A DNA stretch of 64,000 nt, from contig NZ_JADNYL010000001.1 in the NCBI RefSeq assembly GCF_017168195.1, positions 682,001 to 746,000 of the forward strand, read 5' to 3'. Both the position numbers and the translations under genes were made by a program. The notes beneath the pieces were generated by a model. The model had not been told where the DNA came from, made no database searches, and worked only from the letters and a program-made list of their open reading frames with translations. Below, piece after piece: positions 54,845-63,798 of the stretch (positions within the stretch are counted from its first letter, which is position 1; each line of letters begins with the position of its first letter). The stretch comes from Thalassotalea sp. G2M2-11 (lineage in GTDB: Bacteria > Pseudomonadota > Gammaproteobacteria > Enterobacterales > Alteromonadaceae).

Positions 54845-57772
54845 ATGAACATAAAAAATAAATTATCTTTATTATCAACAGCGATCATATTAGCTACCAC
54901 AGCCGGTTGTGGTGGCTCATCTGATGACAAAAAAGCAGAGGTTCCAGTACCTCCCCCTGTGGTGATAGCCCCAGGTGAAACCGACAGAGCGGCATCAACC
55001 TGGCTACGCTTTGGTGATAATTTCAATGGCGATATCATCATGCAAGATGTGTATATTCCATCAAATGGTCTTACGCCGTACACTTATTATTCGGTGTTAA
55101 ATTGGAATAGCGGTTTAGACGGTGGTGGTTATGCGGGGATACAAGACCATCCTGATGGACGTAATTTTATCTTTTCAATCTGGGATCCGTCCAATGGTGA
55201 ACCGATTGTTGCTGAATATCAAGGTGAAGGCACTGACGTTGAATTGTTTGGCGGTGAAGGCACAGGCCTTAAATCATGGAACTTTCAGTTAGGTTGGCAA
55301 CCAGATCAGTGGTACACCTTAGCAACACGCGTGTGGCACACCCGTGATGATGGACATACACACTTTGCATTCTGGTCACAAGATAAAAAAACAGGTATAT
55401 GGACGCACTTAGTGACCATGGATTTCCCCATGCCATGGATTGTCTTTGGTACAGAAACAGGTTCATTTGTTGAGGACTGGTTAGGGACAGGTAATAACAC
55501 TCGTACGGCACTATTTAATAATGGTCGTAAGCGTGATATGGATGGTGCTTGGAAAGCGTTCACTAAAGCTAATTACTCTGTGGTTCAGGAGGAAGCGACT
55601 GAGTTATATAACAATAACTTTGATATCGCTTCAAATGCCGATTATTACCGTATGACTACAGGTGGTAGTGCCGGACCTGAGGAAGGAGAAGATGCCTTTG
55701 ATCCTCAAGGCGAGTTAGGTCGCCCATACGTACTTGTTGCGCCATCGGATGCACCAACTGCCGCTTCACTTTCCTCAATCACAACCACTGGCATTGAATG
55801 GCAGTTAGCTGCTACTGAAGTGCCTCAGCTCGGTTATCGTGTATTAGTTGATGGTAAAACTGTTGCACAAGGTACAGATCCGCAAGCACGCAGTGCAACA
55901 TTTGCTGCGATTGATGGTGATGCTGAAATTGAACTACAAATAGAAAACATTTTTGGTAAAACAAGTACATTTAAAGCCACCGCAAATGGTGGTCAAGTGG
56001 CTACTGATGACAGCATCGCAATTGCGACTGAAGCTCAGTTACTTGAACGTAATGAGTCAACGGTAATTGAAGCTATCGCTGCAGGTGAATCACAATTATT
56101 CAAAGTGATGGGCTTGGATGCGTCTAAGTCAATGACGGTAAAATTAGCCGGTGATGAAGGTGATGCTGATATCTATGTAATGAAAGATAGCATGCCGACC
56201 ACCACGGATTATGATTGTATCGGTTTTGCTGGTGGTAGCACTGAATCATGTCGCTTGCCGGTTCGCGTTAGAGAAGCAACCCCTTATTACGTATTAGTAA
56301 CGGCAAGAACCGATGTCTCTTGTTTAACCTTATCTACCACCCAAGATGGTGAACCTGGCTGGATCAGTGGCTCAAATTATATTGTAAATTCAGAGTCCGA
56401 AGCGGCATCCGGTAATAGTTTGGGTAATGCCTTTGACGGTAATGAAGCTACTATTTGGCATACCAATTGGGGAGATGGCGCGCCCACTTACCCACATACC
56501 GTGACCATTGATTTAGGCGATACTTATGATGTCAATCGTATTCGTTACTTACCGCGTCAAGACGGTGGTGTGAATGGTACCATTGTGGGTTATGAGTTAT
56601 ACATTTCTGACGATCCAGATAACTACCCAGCCCAACCGCAAATTGTGGGTACTTGGGAAGACAGCACGGATGAAAAAGTAGAGTGGTTTGAACAAGCGTT
56701 CACTGGCCGTTTTATTAAGTTTGTTGCTACCGAAGAGCGTGGTGGTAATGATTGGGCTTCTGCTGCTGAAATCAAATTTGGTTTTGACGATGGTTCCGAT
56801 CCAAACGCTGAAACTGATAGCGGCGCAGGCACAGAAACAGCTAACAGTGGTGTATGTTTTGGTGGCGGAGATTCTGGTGATGGTAACCACGTCAATATTC
56901 CTGTAAATACCACTTTATTGGATAATGCTGGCTTGACTTATTCTTCACCATCAGGGGCTCAATCAGGTAATGAATTATCGTTCGCCTTTGATGGAATAAC
57001 GGGTGATGCGGGACACTGGCATACGCCTTGGAGTGGTGTACCTGCTTATCCTCATGAAGTATTAATCGACTTAGGTGATAATTACGACGTTAACCGTTTT
57101 GATTACACACCACGTACAGGTGGTGGTAACGGTACGATAGTGGAGTACGAAATCTATGTCGGTGACAGTGCTGACAACTTAGGTGAAGCCGTAGCTAAAG
57201 GCACATGGGAAGACAGTGCTGATGTGAAAACCGTCACCTTTGCTGATAAACCAGGACGTTTTGTTAAATTTGTTGCACTAGCTGAGCGTGGTGATGGTGC
57301 ATGGGCGGCAGCGTCAGAATTTAATGTGGGTGTTAATATGACAACCAAGGTTGATAACAGTACCTTAAGTTATTCAACCAGCTCGGGTGCACAACCTGGT
57401 AATGAATTGTCTTACGCGTTTGATGGTAAATTTGATGCTAATCATTGGCATACACCTTGGAATGGTATTCCTGGATTCCCACATGAAGTGGTCATCGACT
57501 TAGGTGAAGCGAAAGATGTGGTGCAGTTTGAATATACACCTCGCGCCGGTGGTGGTAACGGTACTATCGTTGAGTATGAAGTCTATGTCAGTAATTCTAA
57601 CTCAGATTGGGGCAGTGCGGTTGCAACCGGTACTTGGCAAGGCACTGGTGCAACGGAAATCGCCGCATTTGATGCAACTAATGGTCGCTATATCAAATTT
57701 GTGGCGCTTCGTGAGAAGAACGACAATAACTTTGCGGCGGCAGTTGAATTCGGTATTCGCGTTACGCCTTAA
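54845..57772 (+). CDS. DUF3472 lipoprotein with PPC and three F5/8-type C domains
   Basis: A 975-residue lipoprotein. The signal peptide ends at TTAGC (Cys19-20), and the ATG at 54845 was preferred because the longer frame from 54788 has no signal peptide at its start. A DUF3472-like domain (residues about 38-245; [20 protein letters not shown]) is followed by a linker, a PPC-like domain (about 410-498) and three tandem discoidin-type modules (about 508-660, 695-830 and 837-975). Each has AFDG...WHT.W...PH...IDLG and an R(F/Y)(V/I)KFVA strand. These modules typically bind galactose-type sugars. It lies 91 bases after the TonB receptor and likely works at the surface in glycan capture. Confidence 0.85.
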   Translation: MNIKNKLSLLSTAIILATTAGCGGSSDDKKAEVPVPPPVVIAPGETDRAASTWLRFGDNFNGDIIMQDVYIPSNGLTPYTYYSVLNWNSGLDGGGYAGIQDHPDGRNFIFSIWDPSNGEPIVAEYQGEGTDVELFGGEGTGLKSWNFQLGWQPDQWYTLATRVWHTRDDGHTHFAFWSQDKKTGIWTHLVTMDFPMPWIVFGTETGSFVEDWLGTGNNTRTALFNNGRKRDMDGAWKAFTKANYSVVQEEATELYNNNFDIASNADYYRMTTGGSAGPEEGEDAFDPQGELGRPYVLVAPSDAPTAASLSSITTTGIEWQLAATEVPQLGYRVLVDGKTVAQGTDPQARSATFAAIDGDAEIELQIENIFGKTSTFKATANGGQVATDDSIAIATEAQLLERNESTVIEAIAAGESQLFKVMGLDASKSMTVKLAGDEGDADIYVMKDSMPTTTDYDCIGFAGGSTESCRLPVRVREATPYYVLVTARTDVSCLTLSTTQDGEPGWISGSNYIVNSESEAASGNSLGNAFDGNEATIWHTNWGDGAPTYPHTVTIDLGDTYDVNRIRYLPRQDGGVNGTIVGYELYISDDPDNYPAQPQIVGTWEDSTDEKVEWFEQAFTGRFIKFVATEERGGNDWASAAEIKFGFDDGSDPNAETDSGAGTETANSGVCFGGGDSGDGNHVNIPVNTTLLDNAGLTYSSPSGAQSGNELSFAFDGITGDAGHWHTPWSGVPAYPHEVLIDLGDNYDVNRFDYTPRTGGGNGTIVEYEIYVGDSADNLGEAVAKGTWEDSADVKTVTFADKPGRFVKFVALAERGDGAWAAASEFNVGVNMTTKVDNSTLSYSTSSGAQPGNELSYAFDGKFDANHWHTPWNGIPGFPHEVVIDLGEAKDVVQFEYTPRAGGGNGTIVEYEVYVSNSNSDWGSAVATGTWQGTGATEIAAFDATNGRYIKFVALREKNDNNFAAAVEFGIRVTP

Positions 57773-57795
57773 TCTTACCTTTGTATCATAACGAC

Positions 57796-57842
57796 AAGCT
57801 CATTGGTGGTGATATCACCTTTGAGCTTTTTTATTCTAGCGA
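57796..57842 (+). terminator. Terminator after the F5/8 lipoprotein gene
   Basis: AAGCTCA and TGAGCTT enclose an inner GGTGATATCACC palindrome, followed by T residues. It lies between the two DUF3472 genes, so the second may be partly attenuated or have its own promoter. Confidence 0.82.
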
Positions 57843-57866
57843 TAAATTATCATGAGATTAGAAACA

Positions 57867-59222
57867 ATGAAGAATGTAAAAAAGCTTGCTTACATTGTGT
57901 TATCGGGAGTGTTGTCACTGTTCTTACTGGCTTGTAGTGAATCTGATGCAAATTTAGATCCTCAGTCAGAAACAAGGTCAAAACCAGAAAAAACACTGAC
58001 AGTTGAAGATGTAGCCATTGAAATCCCAGTGCGAGGAAATACATGGGTTGCTGATAATATTGCTGCTTCTGAGCAATTAATTGGTGAGCAAGGCATCACT
58101 CACTGGTCAAGTCAGCATGATAAATTAGTGACCTTTTTTTATGTCAGTAAAACTGGACCTATCAATATCGGTATTAAAGGTCAGGTAGTGTCTGGGCCGT
58201 CAAGCATCAAGATTGCATTAAATGGTAAAAGCAAAACTCTTTCAATGGCTAATACTGAGCAAGAAATTTTACCTGTCGGTGTGTTTGATGTAGTTGAAAG
58301 CGGATATCAACGACTAGAAATTTCAGCCGATAATACCTCAAGTAAATTTTACCCCAAAATTTCTCATATTATGATCGGTGGTGATGCAACGCTTGGTGCA
58401 AATTATTATGTCAAAGATGATTTTTATTGGGGGCGTCGTGGGCCATCGGTGCACTTAAACTTTACTCTTCCAGATAAGAGTAGAAATTATGAGTGGTTTT
58501 ACAATGAAATCACGGTACCTGAAGGCCAAGACACCTTAGGATCATACTATATGGCGAATGGCTTTAATGGAGGTTACTTTGGTATTCAAGTGAATTCTGC
58601 CACAGAGCGACGGGTGCTGTTTTCTATTTGGAGCCCATATACCACTGATGATCCCAGTAATATCCCAGATGAGTACAAAATTACCTTATTAAGAAAAGGT
58701 GAGCATGTGCATACCGGGAAGTTCGGTAATGAAGGTTCAGGTGGGCAAAGTTATTTGAAATATAACTGGAAAGCTGGCACTACCTATCGTTTTCTGACGC
58801 GTTATCAGCCGTTAGCAAACGGCACAGATACCGACTTTACGGCGTATTTTTATGATCCAGATGTCAAGCAATGGCAGTTAATCGCAAGTTTTAGGCGCCC
58901 AAAAACATCGGTATATCTAGAGTCTCCGTATTCTTTTTTAGAAAATTTTATTACTGGAGCAGGGCAATTTGAACGTATGGCAACTTATAGCAATCAGTGG
59001 GTTAAAGGTGTTGATTCTGATTGGGAACCAATGATTCAGGCTAAGTTTACTTATGATGCGACTGCCAGAAAAGCAGCGCGTTTGGATTATCAAGGTGGTA
59101 CGAATGATGATGGCTTTTACTTGAAAAATACCGGTTTTTTCTCTGAATCAACACCGTTCGGTACACTGTTTATTCGGCCAGATGATGAAATGCCAATGAT
59201 TAACTTGAATGAATTACCTTAG
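57867..59222 (+). CDS. DUF5077/DUF3472 lipoprotein
   Basis: A 451-residue lipoprotein (KLAYIVLSGVLSLFLLAC lipobox) with a DUF5077-like N-terminal beta-sandwich (residues about 40-170: IPVRGNTWVADNIAASEQLI ... HIMIGG) and a DUF3472 domain (about 185-430: YYMANGFNGGYFGIQVNSAT, RRVLFSIWSPY, GGQSYLKYNWKAGTTYRFLT). These paired domains are found in carbohydrate-use loci, with no established biochemical role known to me. It shares DUF3472 with the gene upstream. An ATG five codons earlier (57852) is possible. A strong terminator follows that overlaps the end of the opposing glrR gene. Confidence 0.85.
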   Translation: MKNVKKLAYIVLSGVLSLFLLACSESDANLDPQSETRSKPEKTLTVEDVAIEIPVRGNTWVADNIAASEQLIGEQGITHWSSQHDKLVTFFYVSKTGPINIGIKGQVVSGPSSIKIALNGKSKTLSMANTEQEILPVGVFDVVESGYQRLEISADNTSSKFYPKISHIMIGGDATLGANYYVKDDFYWGRRGPSVHLNFTLPDKSRNYEWFYNEITVPEGQDTLGSYYMANGFNGGYFGIQVNSATERRVLFSIWSPYTTDDPSNIPDEYKITLLRKGEHVHTGKFGNEGSGGQSYLKYNWKAGTTYRFLTRYQPLANGTDTDFTAYFYDPDVKQWQLIASFRRPKTSVYLESPYSFLENFITGAGQFERMATYSNQWVKGVDSDWEPMIQAKFTYDATARKAARLDYQGGTNDDGFYLKNTGFFSESTPFGTLFIRPDDEMPMINLNELP

Positions 59223-59242
59223 TGGTGTTTTGCCAAATAGAT

Positions 59243-59275
59243 AAGCTGAACAGTGTTATGACTGTTCAGCTTTTT
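59243..59275 (+). terminator. Terminator overlapping the 3' end of glrR
   Basis: AAGCTGAACAGT-GTTATG-ACTGTTCAGCTT is a perfect 12-base stem with a T run on the plus strand. The last codons and stop of glrR (minus strand, from 59256) lie within the stem and loop. Confidence 0.93.
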
Positions 59276-60644
59276 CTTCCCTAAATGCTTCTGCAGATAA
59301 ATGATGTTTGTTAAGTAATTTGTAAAATTCGGTACGATTACGTTGTGCAATTTTGGCTGCTTGTGAGACATTGCCTGCGGTGATGTTGAGTAATTTTGCT
59401 AAGTAATCACGTTCAAAATGATCACGAGCTTCCTGAAACGAAGGCAATTGGGCGGTTTTATCACGTAAAGCATTGCGAATTTGCGCTTCATTGATCATGG
59501 TCTCGCTCGATAAGGCAATACTTTGTTCGACAATATTTTGTAATTGGCGAATATTGCCAGGCCATGGGGCACTGATCAGTAATTCCATTGCTTCTTTCGT
59601 AAAGCCTTTGACGGTATTGTTTGATTGTTTTTTAGATTGATCTAAAAAGTATTGTGCCAATAATGGAATATCTTCACGGCGTTCAGCCAATGGTGGTAAT
59701 TCTAATTCAACCACATTAAGACGATAATACAAATCTTCCCTAAATGTTTGTTCAACAATGGATTTTTGCAGGTTACGATGAGTGGCGGAAATGATCCTCA
59801 CGTCAATTTTTATCGAGGTTGTACTTCCTAGAGGGCGGACTTCTTTTTCTTGCAAGGCGCGTAAAAGCTTAACCTGAAAGTTAAGTGGCATGTCTCCTAT
59901 TTCATCTAAAAATAGTGTTCCCCCGTTACTGGCTTCAAATAAACCGATATGATTTCTTTCTGCGCCAGTGAATGCACCTTTTTTGTGGCCAAATAATTCA
60001 GATTCTAACAGCTGTTCAGGGATCGCTGCGCAATTGATTGCGGTAAACGGGTGATCGCGTCGATCACTGGCAAGGTGAATTGCTTTGGCTAGTAGCTCTT
60101 TGCCTGTACCGCTTTGACTTTGTATGAGTAAACTAAAATCACTTTTTGCTACTTGCTTAGCTTGTTGCAAAAGTGATGACATGATGGCACTGCGGCTAAT
60201 GATATCTTTGCGCCATGACTCACTGCTAGATTGATCTGCTGTATAGCTTGAGTGTGGTTGTAAATGTATGGCTTGTTCGACGGTATCAAGTAATTCTTGG
60301 CTCTCAAATGGTTTAGTTAAGAAGCTGAACACCCCCTGCTTAGTGGCATTGATAGCATCGGGAATGGTACCGTGCGCGGTCATAATGATCACCGGCAGAT
60401 TAGGATGTGATTGGCGAATTTTTTCAAATAAGGCCATGCCATCCATGCCTTCCATACGTAAATCACTGATCACTAATTGTGGTTGTGTGCCTTTTAATAA
60501 GCCAAGTGCTTGCTTGGCATTTTCGGCAGAGCTCACTTGATAACCTGCTGCTGATAACCGGATGCTTAATAACCTTAATAAGCTTGGGTCATCATCAACA
60601 ATGAGGATATGTTCTTTGGTGTTTGGTGGAGAAGTTGTAGTCAT
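59256..60644 (-). CDS. glrR: Sigma-54-dependent response regulator GlrR (QseF)
   Basis: A 462-residue NtrC-type regulator. The receiver domain (residues about 12-125) has acidic pair VDDD, phosphorylated Asp in LVISDLRMEGMDG, and Lys in FLTKPF. The AAA+ domain has Walker A QSGTGKELLAKAIH, the sigma-54 contact GAFTGA (in KKGAFTGAERNHIG) and Walker B GTLFLDEIGDMPL. The C-terminal Fis-type helix-turn-helix is VSQAAKIAQRNRTEFYKLLN. In E. coli, GlrR activates glmY and rpoE from sigma-54 promoters in response to envelope stress. It is last of glrK-qseG-glrR, and 13 bases separate it from qseG. Confidence 0.95.
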   Translation of the reverse strand: MTTTSPPNTKEHILIVDDDPSLLRLLSIRLSAAGYQVSSAENAKQALGLLKGTQPQLVISDLRMEGMDGMALFEKIRQSHPNLPVIIMTAHGTIPDAINATKQGVFSFLTKPFESQELLDTVEQAIHLQPHSSYTADQSSSESWRKDIISRSAIMSSLLQQAKQVAKSDFSLLIQSQSGTGKELLAKAIHLASDRRDHPFTAINCAAIPEQLLESELFGHKKGAFTGAERNHIGLFEASNGGTLFLDEIGDMPLNFQVKLLRALQEKEVRPLGSTTSIKIDVRIISATHRNLQKSIVEQTFREDLYYRLNVVELELPPLAERREDIPLLAQYFLDQSKKQSNNTVKGFTKEAMELLISAPWPGNIRQLQNIVEQSIALSSETMINEAQIRNALRDKTAQLPSFQEARDHFERDYLAKLLNITAGNVSQAAKIAQRNRTEFYKLLNKHHLSAEAFREEKAEQS

Positions 60645-60657
60645 AGTGATATTCGAC

Positions 60658-61236
60658 TCATTGTTCCTGTTCTATGGTCAGTTCTATTTGGGTGAGTTGT
60701 TTGATCTGTTCTTGTAATTTTTTGATTGTCTCTTGTTGTTTCGCCAGGATCATATCCTGCTTAAGTTGTTGTTCTTGCAATTGTTGTTTAGCCTGTAACA
60801 ATTTATTTGAAGTGAGAATGTGTTGATTTAATTGTTCTCTTAATAAATTTAACAAGGCGTAGTCTTGGCTTGATAACAGGGGATCACTTTGCTCTGTCAC
60901 CAAACGGTTGAGTAAAGTTTTCGCAGTATAAGGGTTGTAAACGGGAGAATCAGGCATTGCATATAAAAAGATTAAATTGACTCTTGCTTGGGTCAATCCC
61001 GCGACTTCATTTTGTTGTTGCTGAGCAAGCTCTTGCCTGAGTTCATCATGGGATAAGGTTTTTATCCATAAATAATACTCACTAGCGATACTTTGCGTTT
61101 GAGGTGTCGAGGTTAGCTGACAGGCGGATAAAGTGATAGCACAGGTGAGCACTAAGCCAAACTGGCAGATAGTGCGAAGATTCATGCCTGTTAAATTGAG
61201 TATCATTTGTTGAAATATTTGCCGTAGTTGTTTCAT
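60658..61236 (-). CDS. qseG: QseG-like outer-membrane lipoprotein
   Basis: A lipoprotein of up to 192 residues between glrK and glrR, the position of QseG, which in E. coli interacts with the kinase and tunes its activity. The signal peptide (GLVLTCAITLSAC) ends at a lipobox Cys; the mature protein is helical and its C-terminal part is a Gln-rich coiled coil (LLQAKQQLQEQQLKQDMILA). The ATG at 61236 has AGAAG upstream, ten bases after the kinase stop, but gives a long n-region; an internal ATG at 61185 would give a normal 22-residue signal peptide. Identification rests on context and features more than residues. Confidence 0.8.
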   Translation of the reverse strand: MKQLRQIFQQMILNLTGMNLRTICQFGLVLTCAITLSACQLTSTPQTQSIASEYYLWIKTLSHDELRQELAQQQQNEVAGLTQARVNLIFLYAMPDSPVYNPYTAKTLLNRLVTEQSDPLLSSQDYALLNLLREQLNQHILTSNKLLQAKQQLQEQQLKQDMILAKQQETIKKLQEQIKQLTQIELTIEQEQ

Positions 61237-61246
61237 AAATTAGCTT

Positions 61247-62737
61247 CTACTTTAATAAAAATGTGAGCTTAATGTGTAAGCCATGTGCTGGAGCGGCTAA
61301 GTTTGTTAATTCTATGTCACCTTGCAGACGCATTAATAGTTCTTTCACTATGGTTAGACCCAACCCGCTACTTTTTATTGTGCTTTTATCTGGTGCGGGT
61401 CCTTGATAAAACGCATCAAAAACCTGTTTTTGAATAGCGGGAGCAATGCCTGTTCCTTGATCGCTTATTGTCATGATTACTCGCTCACTATCCTTAACGG
61501 CACTGATTGAAATTACACCTTTGATGGGTGAATATTTGATGGCATTCGACAATAAGTTATCGATAATTACGGAAAGTTGTTTGGCATTCGTTTTAAATGC
61601 AATGGACTGACAATTAACTTTGACTTGCAATTGTTTGCTTTGCAAGTCGAGTTTTCTTAAGGTCATGCATTGCTCTATGAGCGGAGCTAGCGCCACATTT
61701 TCGGCATCTTGTAAGCTAGTGGAGTCAAGCACGATATTAAAATCGAGTAAATCTTCAATTAATTGTTGAAGACGTGACACACTTTGCTTGATGATGTTGG
61801 TAATTTCATGCTGACCGGCATTTAATGTTCCGACACTGTTATCGTATAACAGGGCTGTGCCTTCTCTAATTGCAGCAAGTGGTGTTTTTAGTTCATGAGA
61901 AATATGGCGAATAAAGCTCGACTTTTGCAGTTCTAATGAATGTAGTCGAGAGCGCATTAACTCTAATGCCTTTGCTATTTCCTGTATTTCTTTGGCACCA
62001 CTATAGGATATTTTTTCATCAAAACGACCTTGTTCAAGGCGCTTAATGGTATGTGATAGCTTATTTAGCGGTTGCTGAATAAGCCTGATAAACACAATAG
62101 CAATAAGGATAGAAAAAGGAATGATGAGCAGACTTTGTAATATGGTTGCAGATACCTGCTCTGCAGAATCATTCATCATGGTGACTTGCTCGGTAATTAA
62201 CTGATTGCTTTGTTGAGTGAATGCCTGCAGCTCTGCGGTCAGCCCTTTAAACAGCAGCTCTATTTGCTTCAGTTGCTCGTCACTGTTTGGTTTATCAGTT
62301 GTTAGCTCGATATCCAGTTGGGTAATACTGGCGGTTAACGCTGTGCTAATTGGCATTAAACTCGGATGAGAGGCTAGTTGGTGCTTTTTGATTGTACTGA
62401 TGAAATTGTCTTTATGCTCTTGATATAGTTTAAGAATTGAGGCTTGTTGTAAGACAACATATTGGCTGGCAAAACGTTGCATACTTTTTGTTGAAGCGGT
62501 TAGTTGTTGATTGGTTTCAACCAGTTTCGCGACATTAAAAATTGTTTGGCTGCCTTTGTTAGCAATATGATTAACTTGACTTGCACTATAGAGCAGCGCC
62601 ACGATCAAAGGCACTAGTACTAAACCGAAACCTAATAAGGCTAACGTTTTAATAGGTAAATTATTTAACAATAATGTTTTATTACTACGGACTCTTATTG
62701 TTTTAAGCCATTTGTTCATTTGAACATCTATTCCCAT
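61247..62737 (-). CDS. glrK: Sensor histidine kinase GlrK (QseE)
   Basis: A 496-residue membrane kinase. An N-terminal helix (LALLGFGLVLVPLIVALLYS) is followed by a periplasmic helical sensor (about residues 55-190), a second helix (ILQSLLIIPFSILIAIVFIR) and a HAMP domain. The phospho-acceptor is in FIRHISHELKTPLAAIREGT; then an N-box (IIDNLLSNAIKYSP), G1 (SDQGTGIAP) and G2 (SSGLGLTIVKELL). It phosphorylates GlrR, encoded two genes downstream in the same operon. The start at 62737 or an ATG six codons later are both possible. Confidence 0.94.
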   Translation of the reverse strand: MGIDVQMNKWLKTIRVRSNKTLLLNNLPIKTLALLGFGLVLVPLIVALLYSASQVNHIANKGSQTIFNVAKLVETNQQLTASTKSMQRFASQYVVLQQASILKLYQEHKDNFISTIKKHQLASHPSLMPISTALTASITQLDIELTTDKPNSDEQLKQIELLFKGLTAELQAFTQQSNQLITEQVTMMNDSAEQVSATILQSLLIIPFSILIAIVFIRLIQQPLNKLSHTIKRLEQGRFDEKISYSGAKEIQEIAKALELMRSRLHSLELQKSSFIRHISHELKTPLAAIREGTALLYDNSVGTLNAGQHEITNIIKQSVSRLQQLIEDLLDFNIVLDSTSLQDAENVALAPLIEQCMTLRKLDLQSKQLQVKVNCQSIAFKTNAKQLSVIIDNLLSNAIKYSPIKGVISISAVKDSERVIMTISDQGTGIAPAIQKQVFDAFYQGPAPDKSTIKSSGLGLTIVKELLMRLQGDIELTNLAAPAHGLHIKLTFLLK

Positions 62738-63063
62738 GATGATTACAGGCTCTTTTTACGTTATTTGCATGATAAACACAATGCTGTCGCTTTTTTGAGA
62801 CAGTGTGTTCTGTTGCAATAATAAAACCTAATTGATTGTTTTATATGTTAAAAAACAATAATAAGTGGCAAGTTCTGTATTGAGATTTATTTTTGCTGTA
62901 TTTGGTGTTGCTATTTGGCGACATTTTTTATTGGGTGAAAGGGCGGGTTTTTCATTAACCTCTTATAAAACAGTTGCTTATAAAGTTGGTACACAATGTG
63001 CTCTATCTGATTGACACTAGAATTTAGTGACATTATTAATGATAACTATGTAAGGAATAAATT
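62738..63063. other. Intergenic region with promoter of the EF-hand gene
   Basis: AT-rich 326 bases between divergent glrK and the EF-hand gene. No ORF or structured RNA recognised. I looked for a sigma-54 promoter (TGGCAC-N5-TTGCA); TGGCAAG at about 62867 lacks a proper -12 element. The only confident element is the promoter at 63011-63039. Confidence 0.6.
63011..63039 (+). promoter_or_regulatory. Sigma-70 promoter of the EF-hand gene
   Basis: A perfect TTGACA (63011-63016) and TATTAA (63034-63039) with a 17-base spacer; ribosome binding site AAGGA follows at 63052-63056 and the ATG at 63064. Confidence 0.75.
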
Positions 63064-63390
63064 ATGGAAGCTATGAGTTTAAAAAAAGTTACTGCTGTTG
63101 TGGCAATTATTACTGCGGGTGCATTGATGACTAATGCCAATGCCAATGATGCTAATGCGTTAACAAGTAAAGCGAAAGCTGAAATGGGTCAAACGAAGTC
63201 GCATGCAGGTAAGTTCAATGCATTAGTGAAAAGGTTTGATAAAGATAACAATGGCTTACTTAGTAAAGAAGAATTAAAAGCTTCAAACAAAACATCTCTA
63301 GTGGATGCTTTTGATAAAATTGATACTAATGCTGATTCCGGTATTAGTGAAGAAGAATTAGCGCAATACCTAGCATCGGTTAGTAAGTAA
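63064..63390 (+). CDS. Exported EF-hand calcium-binding protein
   Basis: A 108-residue protein with a signal peptide (VTAVVAIITAGALMTNANAN, cleaved near residue 28) and two EF-hand loops: DKDNNGLLSKEE (residues about 59-70) and DTNADSGISEEE (about 88-99). Both have acids or Asn at the calcium positions 1, 3, 5 and a final Glu. It is a small periplasmic calmodulin-like protein of unknown partner. It has its own promoter and terminator, so it is monocistronic. A second ATG three codons in is possible, but AAGGA spacing favours 63064. Confidence 0.88.
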   Translation: MEAMSLKKVTAVVAIITAGALMTNANANDANALTSKAKAEMGQTKSHAGKFNALVKRFDKDNNGLLSKEELKASNKTSLVDAFDKIDTNADSGISEEELAQYLASVSK

Positions 63391-63422
63391 ACTTAAATCG
63401 CTGTATATTTCCCCTATGTATT

Positions 63423-63458
63423 GTCGGTTACATCTCCCAGCCTGTAACCGACTTTTTT
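63423..63458 (+). terminator. Terminator after the EF-hand gene
   Basis: GTCGGTTACA and TGTAACCGAC form a 10-base perfect stem with a 10-base loop, followed by six T. The next gene starts only 13 bases further on. Confidence 0.93.
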
Positions 63459-63471
63459 CAAGGTTTTCTTT

Positions 63472-63798
63472 ATGACTACAATGCCTCGTTATATCGAGTT
63501 AAATGACTGGATTTTTGAAGTTAAAGCTGTACGTGCGATCAGAACAAAACGTTATGGAGATCAATATAGTGCTATTGCCAATTTAAATTTAACGGGTGAT
63601 CAAATTTATATTGATGGCTTAATGACGCGTGAACAGGACAAATTCACCGCACGTGATTTTTTAACCTTTAAGCAATTTTGTCAGCAATTGGAAGTTAAAC
63701 AAGCTAATTTTGACCGCTTCAAGCAAGGGAAATTCGTATCAGAGTCAGTGGTTATCGCTGCCCCAGAAGCATCGACTATTTTGCAGTTAGTGAAGTAG
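63472..63798 (+). CDS. Small conserved protein of unknown function
   Basis: A 108-residue soluble protein (MTTMPRYIELNDWIFEVKAV...) without signal peptide, membrane helix or recognisable motif. The alternation of strands (WIFEVKAVRAIR, YSAIANLNLTGDQIYIDGLM) and a helix (ARDFLTFKQFCQQLEV) suggests a small alpha/beta fold. AAGG lies nine bases before the ATG, directly behind the strong terminator of the EF-hand gene, so its promoter must be near that hairpin or it depends on read-through. Its last 23 bases overlap the end of the convergent partial gene. I do not recognise the family. Confidence 0.65.
   Translation: MTTMPRYIELNDWIFEVKAVRAIRTKRYGDQYSAIANLNLTGDQIYIDGLMTREQDKFTARDFLTFKQFCQQLEVKQANFDRFKQGKFVSESVVIAAPEASTILQLVK

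Noticed and set aside
55269-55563. Overlapping minus-strand frames opposite the DUF3472 gene
   Set aside because: No ribosome binding site, no family similarity and complete overlap with a well-supported gene.
62860-62890. Sigma-54 promoter that GlrR might activate
   Set aside because: TGGCAAG is present but no TTGC at the required -12 spacing.
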